From: a bacterium
GTDB taxonomy: Bacteria > Cyanobacteriota > Vampirovibrionia > Gastranaerophilales > Gastranaerophilaceae
Direction of reading: 5' to 3'
Length of the DNA stretch: 39,310 nucleotides
Assembly (NCBI GenBank): GCA_024408765.1
Contig: JAKSUR010000007.1
Location: 1 to 39,310, forward strand
The notes beneath the pieces were generated by a model. The model was not told the origin of the DNA, ran no database searches, and saw only the letters and a program-made list of their open reading frames with translations. Every line of letters begins with the position of its first letter. Position 1 is the first letter of the stretch. Both the position numbers and the translations under genes were made by a program. Below, piece after piece: positions 16,942 through 22,875 of the stretch.

Positions 16942-16985
16942 AAAAAAACCTCCCAAAAAGGGAGGAGTCGTTAGAGCGATGAGGA
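16942..16985 (-). ncRNA. Candidate short leftward RNA ending in a terminator
   Basis: On the minus strand a perfect CCTCCC/GGGAGG hairpin with a TTTTT loop (16965-16949) is followed by seven T, a textbook terminator, but no leftward gene precedes it. A possible promoter on the same strand, TTGTTT (17019-17014), 16 bases, TATTAT (16997-16992), would start an RNA of about 44 bases that is almost all terminator plus ACTCCTCCC, a sequence like the 16S anti-Shine-Dalgarno. It may be just a guard against antisense transcription of typA. Confidence 0.3.
16949..16965 (-). terminator. Leftward terminator hairpin 3' of typA
   Basis: Stem CCTCCC (16949-16954) with GGGAGG (16960-16965), loop AAAAA on the plus strand. 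The T-run is at 16942-16948 as read on the minus strand; the plus strand has no T-run after the stem, so it would be a weak terminator for typA itself. Confidence 0.7.
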
Positions 16986-17066
16986 TTCTATATAATATTA
17001 ACTTTGTTTTGCTAAACAAACATTAAACTTTATGTTAATATGAGTTTTAGTAATAACGGGTGATTT

Positions 17067-18137
17067 ATGAATTATTCAAATTTATTTGATACGGCAAGAA
17101 ACTTTTATACAATGCTTTCATACAATAATAGATATGGAAAAGCTTTGCCCCCAATCAGGTATTTTTTGGAATTAACATACAGATGTAACTTAAATTGTCC
17201 TTATTGTTATGTTGGAGGTGAAAGAAACAAGCAAGAACTTACTTTTGAAGAATGGAAAAATGTTATAAACCAAATTCCTTTTTGGGGAATTATTACACTT
17301 GTAGGTGGAGAACCTTTATTAAGAACTGATTTTGATAAAATTTTAAAGTATTCTTCCAAAAAGGTTTGGAGAAAAGTTCATGTTGTTTCCAACGGGATTT
17401 TACTTGATGATAATAAAATAAAAGCATTTAAAGACTCAAAACCTGTTTTGCTTTCGGTTTCATTGGACGGTTTTGGAGTAAATCACGACAAAAATCGTGG
17501 CAAAGACGGTATTTTTGATAAAATAGTTTCTAATTTAGAAAATTTAAAATCACAAGTTCCGAAACAAATGATCGATATAAAAACTATTGTTTTAGAAAAC
17601 AATCTGGACGATTTGCCAAAATTGTATAAAATTTGTGAAGAGATGAAATTTAATTTCTTTTCTATTTCTTTTTTAAGAAATAATCACTGGAAACAAAATT
17701 CAATACTGCAAGAAAATTTCATACCCGAATATAATAAAAATTATCCTATAAAACCGTATTTTGATATGGAGCATTTTAAAGAAATTTATAAAGAATTGGA
17801 TTCAATGTCCCAAAAAAATAATGTAAAAATAAGATTTGCCCCCAAGTTTGAGTATTTAAAAAATCCGCTTAAAGGAATTGAAGATTTTTTCAAAACTTCG
17901 GAATACAAACCTGTTAACGAAATTTATCAACCTTGTTTTTATCCGTACAGTGATATTATGATTAATCCCGAGGGATTTGTATATCCTTGTTTATCTATAA
18001 AAATAGGCAATGTAAAAGAAAAAAGTATTAAAAAATTGTATAATAATCCTAAATATTGTTGTTTCAGGAAAAATTTAAAAGCATCAGGCGGAGTTTTTGG
18101 CGCATGCCAGCTTTGTTGCGAATGCAAGTTGATATAG
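17067..18137 (+). CDS. Radical SAM / SPASM-domain protein
   Basis: A 356-residue radical SAM enzyme. The cluster motif CNLNCPYC (C40, C44, C47) lies in LELTYRCNLNCPYCYVGG, followed by GGEP in TLVGGEPLLRTDF and the VSLDGFG strand typical of the family. The C-terminus is cysteine-rich (YQPCFYPYSDIMINPEG, VYPCLSIKIGNVKE, CC, CQLCCECKLI), as in SPASM domains that bind additional Fe-S clusters. SPASM enzymes modify peptides, proteins or tungsten/heme-type cofactors; the substrate cannot be told here. No ribosomally made peptide precursor is evident nearby; the next gene is a small membrane protein 107 bases downstream. A GGGTGA stretch close to the ATG may act as ribosome site. Confidence 0.88.
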   Translation: MNYSNLFDTARNFYTMLSYNNRYGKALPPIRYFLELTYRCNLNCPYCYVGGERNKQELTFEEWKNVINQIPFWGIITLVGGEPLLRTDFDKILKYSSKKVWRKVHVVSNGILLDDNKIKAFKDSKPVLLSVSLDGFGVNHDKNRGKDGIFDKIVSNLENLKSQVPKQMIDIKTIVLENNLDDLPKLYKICEEMKFNFFSISFLRNNHWKQNSILQENFIPEYNKNYPIKPYFDMEHFKEIYKELDSMSQKNNVKIRFAPKFEYLKNPLKGIEDFFKTSEYKPVNEIYQPCFYPYSDIMINPEGFVYPCLSIKIGNVKEKSIKKLYNNPKYCCFRKNLKASGGVFGACQLCCECKLI

Positions 18138-18244
18138 CCGTCATTACAATTATTTTAACAAATCTTATGCTCAATGATATCCAATATGATAATAGTATTT
18201 TTTTGTGAATATTTTAAAATAATATTGAAAAAAAGGAGATGTAT

Positions 18245-18478
18245 ATGAAAAATTTTATCGTTAAATTTGGTGGCATATTTGTTGATATTATGGCAATTGT
18301 AACCATTGTCGGCTTAATCATTTCAACAATAAAAATAACTTTAGCACAAGGAATTTGGGCAGGACTCAGTGTTTTATGGGCAGGGCTGATAAGTTTTATT
18401 TTTGTTTTTTACTTAATTTATTTAGTTATGTCAATCAACGAAAAACTTAGTGATAAATATACGAATTTAAACAGATAA
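18245..18478 (+). CDS. Small membrane protein, two helices
   Basis: A 77-residue protein starting at ATG 18245, placed six bases after AGGAG (18234-18238); an in-frame ATG at 18239 abuts the ribosome site and is unlikely to be used. Two hydrophobic segments are visible, about 10-31 (GIFVDIMAIVTIVGLIIST) and 38-62 (IWAGLSVLWAGLISFIFVFY), ending in a charged cytoplasmic-type tail (NEKLSDKYTNLNR). I do not recognise a family. It has its own strong ribosome site and terminator and lies between the radical SAM gene and a convergent secreted-protein gene, so it may be a single-gene unit. Confidence 0.7.
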   Translation: MKNFIVKFGGIFVDIMAIVTIVGLIISTIKITLAQGIWAGLSVLWAGLISFIFVFYLIYLVMSINEKLSDKYTNLNR

Positions 18479-18487
18479 GTTGTTAGA

Positions 18488-18520
18488 GGGGTATTTTATG
18501 TAATAGAATACCCCCTTTTA
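18488..18520 (+). terminator. Terminator after the small membrane protein
   Basis: Stem GGGGTATT (18488-18495) with AATACCCC (18507-18514), then CTTTT. It lies ten bases beyond the stop codon. Confidence 0.75.
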
Positions 18521-18610
18521 AATTTAGTTTTATAAAAAATATATTATTTTTTTGATTGCATTATAGAAAATTTCAATTAATAATTATTAGAATATAGTTA
18601 TTAATGATTT

Positions 18611-19393
18611 TTAGTTTTCACAAAAAATGTTCATAAATTCAATGTCATCATAGTCGACGTAAGCTGTTTGCATAAGATTTCTGCCTGTTCTAAGTGTAAT
18701 CTCATTAACCTGATTCTTTTTTATAAGAGATGGTGGTACTTTAATACGTTGACCGTCACCATTAATTTGAATTTCAGCGATTTTGTTTCCGTTAAAAAAC
18801 AATTCAGGCGGTGACGAAAAAGCGTTTGCAATTTGATTTTGTCCTATGGAACGTGCCATTTCTGTATCTATGCCTATAATCGAACCGATAATTACATAAA
18901 TAGGTTTGTTAAATTTAAGGTTTTTCAAAATAAATCTTTTTGTATAAAAAGGCCCGATTGCTTGCATTCTAAACTCGCCAGCATTAGCGGACAAATCGGA
19001 ATAGTTGTTGTCACCTAAGTGGTACATATTTGAATCTATAACCAAATCATTTGCATTAGATTTTTCAATACCGATAACGATTGGTGCAGACATAGTTTTA
19101 TCTGTAATTGTAACCGAATAAGGTTTATAATTTTCTTTTTGAACAGACATAATAGAAGCACCGTCAATATAGGTATCCAGTTCAAAATAGCCGTCAGAAT
19201 TTGTTTTTGTTGAATATTTTTGTTTTGGGATACTGATTTTTGCACCGCCAACACCTTTCCCTGTATTTTGGTCAATAATTCGATTTGAAATTCCTGAACC
19301 TTCTGCACTAACTCCACCTTCGAATGTTGAAGCAGAAAAAGTTTGCGTAGCTGTGATTAAAAATATTAAAAAGGTAAGAAATGTTTTTTGCAT
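18611..19393 (-). CDS. Secreted protein with carboxypeptidase-regulatory-like domain
   Basis: A 260-residue exported protein. Residues 1-20 form a signal peptide (MQKTFLTFLIFLITATQTFS). Residues about 35-110 match the CarboxypepD_reg-like / CNA-B-like beta-sandwich: ISNRIIDQNTGKGVGGAKIS, the NSDGYFELDTY turn and KENYKPYSVTI. The rest (about 125-260) contains a second beta-rich module (FRMQAIGPFYTKRFILKNLK; ELFFNGNKIAEIQINGDGQR; NQVNEITLRTGRNLM) that looks like a carbohydrate-binding or galactose-binding-like fold, but I am not sure. Such domains decorate cell-surface and outer-membrane proteins. There is no lipobox or sorting signal. No Shine-Dalgarno sequence precedes the ATG; an AATAAT box ends six bases upstream. 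Confidence 0.7.
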   Translation of the reverse strand: MQKTFLTFLIFLITATQTFSASTFEGGVSAEGSGISNRIIDQNTGKGVGGAKISIPKQKYSTKTNSDGYFELDTYIDGASIMSVQKENYKPYSVTITDKTMSAPIVIGIEKSNANDLVIDSNMYHLGDNNYSDLSANAGEFRMQAIGPFYTKRFILKNLKFNKPIYVIIGSIIGIDTEMARSIGQNQIANAFSSPPELFFNGNKIAEIQINGDGQRIKVPPSLIKKNQVNEITLRTGRNLMQTAYVDYDDIEFMNIFCEN

Positions 19394-19479
19394 AATGATA
19401 TTATTGGGGTTAAGTAATAATTTTTTAATTGGCGTTAGTATATTTTATAAGGATATTTGCAAAAAAGTAAAAATAGTAA

Positions 19480-19508
19480 TTGATATTTTAATATTTTTTT
19501 GATTTAAT
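19480..19508 (+). promoter_or_regulatory. Promoter of tRNA-Leu
   Basis: TTGATA at 19480-19485, 17 bases, TTTAAT at 19503-19508. The expected start is about 18 bases before the mature tRNA 5' end. Confidence 0.5.
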
Positions 19509-19532
19509 GAATTTATATTGAAAAGATAATAA

Positions 19533-19616
19533 GCCGATGTGATGGAATTGGTAGACGTGTCAGACTCAAAATCTGGTGTAGGCAACTACGTGTCGGTTCG
19601 ACCCCGACCATCGGCA
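19533..19616 (+). tRNA. tRNA-Leu (anticodon CAA)
   Basis: A class II tRNA of 84 bases. The acceptor stem pairs GCCGATG with CATCGGC and the discriminator base is A. The anticodon stem-loop is TCAGA-CTCAAAA-TCTGG, which places CAA at the anticodon and reads UUG (leucine). A long variable arm (TGTAGGCAACTACG) precedes the T-arm GTCGG-TTCGACC-CCGAC. CCA is not encoded. The long variable arm and CAA anticodon fit leucine rather than serine or tyrosine. Confidence 0.96.
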
Positions 19617-19818
19617 GATAAAAGGGCAGTTTTTACTGCTCTTTTTTTAGTATAAATATTAAGCTTGTAATAAGGGGGAGAACCGACACGAGTCGGTTCG
19701 AGCGACCTGTGAGCAGAGTGCGGAGGACTTTTCTTTAGAAGAAACGAAGTTTCTGAAAAGAAAATCCGAAGACACGTTTAATGCGAACAGGTCAAGACAC
19801 CCCGACCATCGGCAGATA
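19601..19818 (+). repeat. Duplicated tRNA-Leu 3' end, second copy split by a hairpin insert
   Basis: The 20 bases ACCCCGACCATCGGCAGATA at 19601-19620 (T-arm, acceptor and four flanking bases) recur exactly at 19799-19818. The 10 bases GTCGGTTCGA of the T-arm (19592-19601) recur at 19692-19701. If bases 19702-19798 are removed, the second copy reads as an uninterrupted tRNA-Leu 3' end. The 97-base insert has matching inverted ends (GACCTGT at 19704-19710, ACAGGTC at 19787-19793) and an inner hairpin GAAAC-GAA-GTTTC at 19741-19753. Just before it is another hairpin, GAACCGAC/GTCGGTTC (19680-19699). No recombinase is nearby. Confidence 0.8.
19621..19648 (+). terminator. Terminator of tRNA-Leu
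   Basis: Stem GGGCAGT/ACTGCTC with a TTTT loop, extended by A-T pairs and followed by a run of seven T. Confidence 0.88.
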
Positions 19819-19826
19819 GTTAAATC

Positions 19827-19847
19827 CTTAGGGATATAATCCCTAAG
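19827..19847. repeat. Perfect 9-bp inverted repeat
   Basis: CTTAGGGAT, loop ATA, ATCCCTAAG, eight bases after the second tRNA 3' copy. No T-run follows, so it is not a standard terminator; it may be part of the same structured element. Confidence 0.6.
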
Positions 19848-19922
19848 AAGTCCTTCCTATATGCATTTTAGCCAATTGTAACAGTTTTTCAAAATGCTTA
19901 ACATTTGTTATACTATCTTAAT

Positions 19923-20012
19923 ATGGTGACTTCGGTGAATACATTTAATAAAAAATCTTACTGGGAGTTTAACACCAAAAATAACAAATATAATATTCCA
20001 AGCAAAGAATAA
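19923..20012 (+). CDS. Possible 29-residue small ORF
   Basis: An ATG at 19923 opens a 29-codon frame, polar and basic, rich in Asn and Lys (starts MVTSVNTFNKKSYWEFNTKN). A sigma70-like promoter precedes it: TTTTCA (19886-19891), 17 bases, TATACT (19909-19914), with the ATG eight bases after the -10 box and no ribosome site. The frame is short enough to occur by chance in AT-rich DNA, so this is only a candidate; the promoter may instead drive a non-coding transcript. Confidence 0.28.
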   Translation: MVTSVNTFNKKSYWEFNTKNNKYNIPSKE

Positions 20013-20042
20013 AAATTTACGTTTGTTTTTCATGCATAATTT

Positions 20043-21332
20043 TTATGCAAAAATTTCAGCCCATTTTTCTTCCGGCATTGTATTTTGATTTTCTTTAACA
20101 AGGTTGTATAATTCCCTATGTTGTTTTATTATAGCATTTTTTGATGTCAAATATGAATAATCACGCAGTCTATCAGCCTCATCAAATAATTTTTGATTTT
20201 CAACCTCCCACTTAACACTGTAATCAAGTAGTTCCAACCAATCTGATTTGGCTTCATTTAAAATCGCATTTTGTTTATTTAATTCGGATTTAAGTTTGTC
20301 ATCATTTGGCTTTTTAACCAGTTCTGATTTTATAGCTTCAATTTCTTTTATTGCATTTTTTGCAATTTTGACTCTTTCATTCATATCCTGCCACACCCTG
20401 TCCAGAGGATGAACCTGAACACCTTGAACAATATTGCCATCTACAACACGCTTTACATTTATCAATCTTATAACCGTATTCATGATTTTCTTTTCGACCC
20501 TATCATAAATTTTAGCCAATTGATTTTTTATTTCAGGAAAATGTTTTAAAATTGTTGATATAAATTGCTCAGAATTTTTTTTGGCATATTTAACATCAGA
20601 AGAATGATTACTGGTAGGTTGATATATATTTAAAGATTCAAGCAATGCTTGCTCATAGTTATTTTCAATACTTGTAATTGCATTTCTTTTTGTCAAAATT
20701 GGTGCAGATTTAGTATCTGTTTTTTTTTTAATATTATCTTCAATTTCGCTATTAGTGACTTTTTCTAAAATTTCTTTTGTTGACAACTTGCCATCAGAGT
20801 TGATGTCGTTTTTCGTTATATCATCCCAAAATTTTTGCATTTTACCTATGGTTATTTTATGGTTATCAATTAATTTTTCAGACATATTACCTAAATTTAC
20901 CAAATAGTCATACGCCGTTTTGTGTTGCTTTTTAAGCATATTAATTGTTTCGTCCATTTTGTTATATCTTGTCGATACATCCCCATCTTTAAACAATGAT
21001 TCTCTCAATTCCGGTATTTGTGAATTATCCGGATCGTTTTTTATTAATGAATTTAGATAATTAAAATCTGTTAACAGTTTAAATTTATTATTTGTTAATT
21101 TTACCAGCTCATCTAATTCTAATCTTTTAGTTAAAATTTCTATTAATACTTTTTTTTCTTCTATGGATTGTGGCATCCTTACTTTTAGTTTAGGCGCCCA
21201 AATATCTTGTGATAATAATGCTTTTAACTCATTTTCATGTAATTGAGGTTTTGTCCCATTAAAGTTTATATTGCAACTCCTATTTGTGTATAAATTTTTT
21301 GAATAATCGTTTGCAGTAGAATTTAAAAACAT
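20043..21332 (-). CDS. Coiled-coil protein with one EF-hand loop and N-terminal NFNG motif
   Basis: A 429-residue protein starting at the ATG at 21332, selected because AAAGGA lies six bases upstream; a longer frame to a TTG at 21362 has no support. It is mostly alpha-helical and charged, with long coiled-coil-like stretches (about 55-165 and 190-410). Residues 176-187 (DINSDGKLSTKE) are a complete EF-hand calcium loop: D1, N3, D5, G6, hydrophobic L8, S9 and E12 are all in place. Residues 21-26, NINFNG, resemble the PSFKG motif of the protein at 22.9 kb. There is no signal peptide or membrane segment. I do not recognise a family; the function is unknown. Confidence 0.68.
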   Translation of the reverse strand: MFLNSTANDYSKNLYTNRSCNINFNGTKPQLHENELKALLSQDIWAPKLKVRMPQSIEEKKVLIEILTKRLELDELVKLTNNKFKLLTDFNYLNSLIKNDPDNSQIPELRESLFKDGDVSTRYNKMDETINMLKKQHKTAYDYLVNLGNMSEKLIDNHKITIGKMQKFWDDITKNDINSDGKLSTKEILEKVTNSEIEDNIKKKTDTKSAPILTKRNAITSIENNYEQALLESLNIYQPTSNHSSDVKYAKKNSEQFISTILKHFPEIKNQLAKIYDRVEKKIMNTVIRLINVKRVVDGNIVQGVQVHPLDRVWQDMNERVKIAKNAIKEIEAIKSELVKKPNDDKLKSELNKQNAILNEAKSDWLELLDYSVKWEVENQKLFDEADRLRDYSYLTSKNAIIKQHRELYNLVKENQNTMPEEKWAEIFA

Positions 21333-21486
21333 ACATATTCCTTTCTTTAAGCTATCCTCCAAGAGTAAACCCCGAAAAATTTTTTTTTGCTAATTAAAGT
21401 TGAAATATTTAATAAAACTTAATAATTGAAACAATAGTTTAAAAATTCAATAAAATAAAAACATTTATATATCTAAAAATTTGTAT

Positions 21487-21645
21487 TTAATTTAATGAGG
21501 AAATATCTCTTTCATCATCATTTTCAATATCATCTTCTATCCAGACAATCACAATACGCTTATTTTCAATAAACGGATTGGTTGCCATTTTATCATACAT
21601 ATTTATTTTTCTGTTTAATATTTTAAAAAAAGAATTTATTTTCAT
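21487..21645 (-). CDS. Small ORF, 52 residues, unknown
   Basis: The ATG at 21645 opens a 52-codon frame ending TAA at 21489-21487. The N-terminal 20 residues are basic (MKINSFFKILNRKINMYDKM), the middle has a hydrophobic strand (RIVIVWIE) and the end is acidic (DDIENDDERDISS). A box TAGTAT lies six bases before the ATG with TTTACC 17 bases further upstream, and a weak GGA lies close to the ATG. It is downstream of the surE terminator, so it would need its own promoter. The clear charge organisation suggests a real small protein, but no family is recognised. Confidence 0.45.
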   Translation of the reverse strand: MKINSFFKILNRKINMYDKMATNPFIENKRIVIVWIEDDIENDDERDISSLN

Positions 21646-21668
21646 AATTCCATACTAAAACTCAAACC

Positions 21669-21706
21669 AAAACGGTAAATCACCAAAAAAGGCAATTTAC
21701 CGTTTT
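21669..21706 (-). terminator. surE terminator (12-bp perfect stem)
   Basis: AAAACGGTAAAT (21669-21680) pairs exactly with ATTTACCGTTTT (21695-21706) around a 14-base loop. It lies 33 bases beyond the surE stop; both strands end in GTTTT, so it may work both ways. Confidence 0.78.
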
Positions 21707-21738
21707 AAATATAACCTTAAGTAACTAGTTAATTGTTT

Positions 21739-22533
21739 TTATTTAAACCAATTACAAAAATCATTTTTACAAAGAGTTTCTTCTAAATTTTTCATAATAT
21801 TAACTCTTGTCATTTCATAAGTTATAGGTGTTACAGAAATTAGATTGTTGCGAACCGCTGAAATATCAGTATTAGCATCATCAGGTTCGGTAACTAATTC
21901 ACCTGCCATCCAATAATAAACTTTTCCTCTTGGATCAATCCGTTTTTCATACTCGTCGGTAAACATTCTGCTACCAAGCTCAGTAACAGCAATACCTGCA
22001 ATGTCTTCTCTCTCTAAACCGGGAACATTGACATTTAAAATTGTTTTCGGCGGTATTTTATATGCATCAAGCTTACATATAAGTTCTGCTATAAAAGCTG
22101 CTGTTACTTTAAAATCTTCTAATTCGCCCCTCATGCTGGCAAGAGAAGTTGCAATGCTCGGATAACCCATCATAGCCCCTTCCATTGCACAACTAACTGT
22201 TCCTGAATATAAAATATCCGCACCTAAATTTGGCCCATGATTAATTCCCGATATAACAAGATCAGGTTTTTCATCCTCGGATAATATGGCATTAATTGCG
22301 AGTTTTACACAATCACCGGGCGTGCCTGTAGTCATCCAACAACGCTTAGCTCCATATTTAGGGTCAACCTCCTCAACTCTTAGCGGTGTATGCAGAGTTA
22401 GGGAATGTCCAGCCGCGCTTCTTTCACGGTCAGGAGCAACAACATATACATCATGACAAGGCGATAGTGCCTCAATCAGCGCATGAATACCGTTAGCAAG
22501 TATGCCATCATCATTTGAAATAAGTATTTTCAT
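21739..22533 (-). CDS. surE: 5'/3'-nucleotidase SurE
   Basis: A 264-residue metal-dependent phosphatase that removes phosphate from nucleoside monophosphates, linked to stationary-phase survival. The family motifs are clear: the metal site MKILISNDDGILANGI at the N-terminus, VYVVAPDRERSAAGHSLTL, a TGTPGDCVKLAI segment, and the second metal/active-site loop VISGINHGPNLGADILYSGT. Length is normal (about 250-265). A GAGG ribosome site lies 8 bases before the ATG. It is transcribed alone, with a promoter upstream and a strong hairpin terminator downstream. Confidence 0.96.
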   Translation of the reverse strand: MKILISNDDGILANGIHALIEALSPCHDVYVVAPDRERSAAGHSLTLHTPLRVEEVDPKYGAKRCWMTTGTPGDCVKLAINAILSEDEKPDLVISGINHGPNLGADILYSGTVSCAMEGAMMGYPSIATSLASMRGELEDFKVTAAFIAELICKLDAYKIPPKTILNVNVPGLEREDIAGIAVTELGSRMFTDEYEKRIDPRGKVYYWMAGELVTEPDDANTDISAVRNNLISVTPITYEMTRVNIMKNLEETLCKNDFCNWFK

Positions 22534-22571
22534 CCAAAATTCCTCTAAAAACTAATAAAAACTACACATCC

Positions 22572-22599
22572 ATTATAACAGTTTTATAAAATTCTGCAA
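22572..22599 (-). promoter_or_regulatory. Promoter of surE
   Basis: On the minus strand TTGCAG (22599-22594), 16 bases, TATAAT (22577-22572), giving a leader of about 30 bases with a GAGG ribosome site. Confidence 0.6.
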
Positions 22600-22875
22600 T
22601 TGTACTAAATAGTAAATGCACAAATAAATTGTTACAAAAATTTACAATTAAGCATGCCTATAATTTGAGTAAAAAATAATAAATCATTTGTATTAGTAAA
22701 AAAACAATCACACTTTGAACGACCGGTCATTTTAAAAAGTTGTATTATAAAAAAAACATTCAAAAAACCATGTTTACAATTTCTTTACAATAGAGAAAAA
22801 TTAGGCAATTTTGAATTTGCACTGCTTTTAAATACATGTGCGTATTGTTATAATCAATATGTTGCATTAGAAGAA
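22600..22875. other. Upstream region of the paralogous membrane-protein pair
   Basis: The gap 22534-22875 contains the surE promoter on the left and, near the right end, TATAAT at 22849-22854, probably the -10 box for the gene at 22876 (start about 15 bases before the ATG). An 8-bp palindrome GACCGGTC lies at about 22720-22727. I see no coding frame or RNA gene. Confidence 0.45.

Larger units (their letters stand above)
21363..21738. other. Gap between the EF-hand gene and surE
   Basis: This 376-base stretch holds a 52-residue leftward small ORF (21487-21645) and the hairpin terminator after surE (21669-21706). The part from 21363 to 21486 is AT-rich upstream sequence of the EF-hand gene in which I see no strong promoter. 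Confidence 0.6.

Noticed and set aside
18245-18478. Small gene after the radical SAM enzyme as a RiPP precursor peptide
   Set aside because: It encodes two hydrophobic membrane helices with a charged tail and no leader/core pattern, and it has its own strong ribosome site and terminator.
19680-19818. Insert near tRNA-Leu as an integron attC site or CRISPR repeat
   Set aside because: There is no integrase, no cassette array and no regular spacing; only one element is visible, and its ends match the tRNA T-arm instead.
22720-22727. GACCGGTC palindrome as an operator
   Set aside because: Eight bases alone, without a second copy near a promoter or a regulator gene, is too little evidence.
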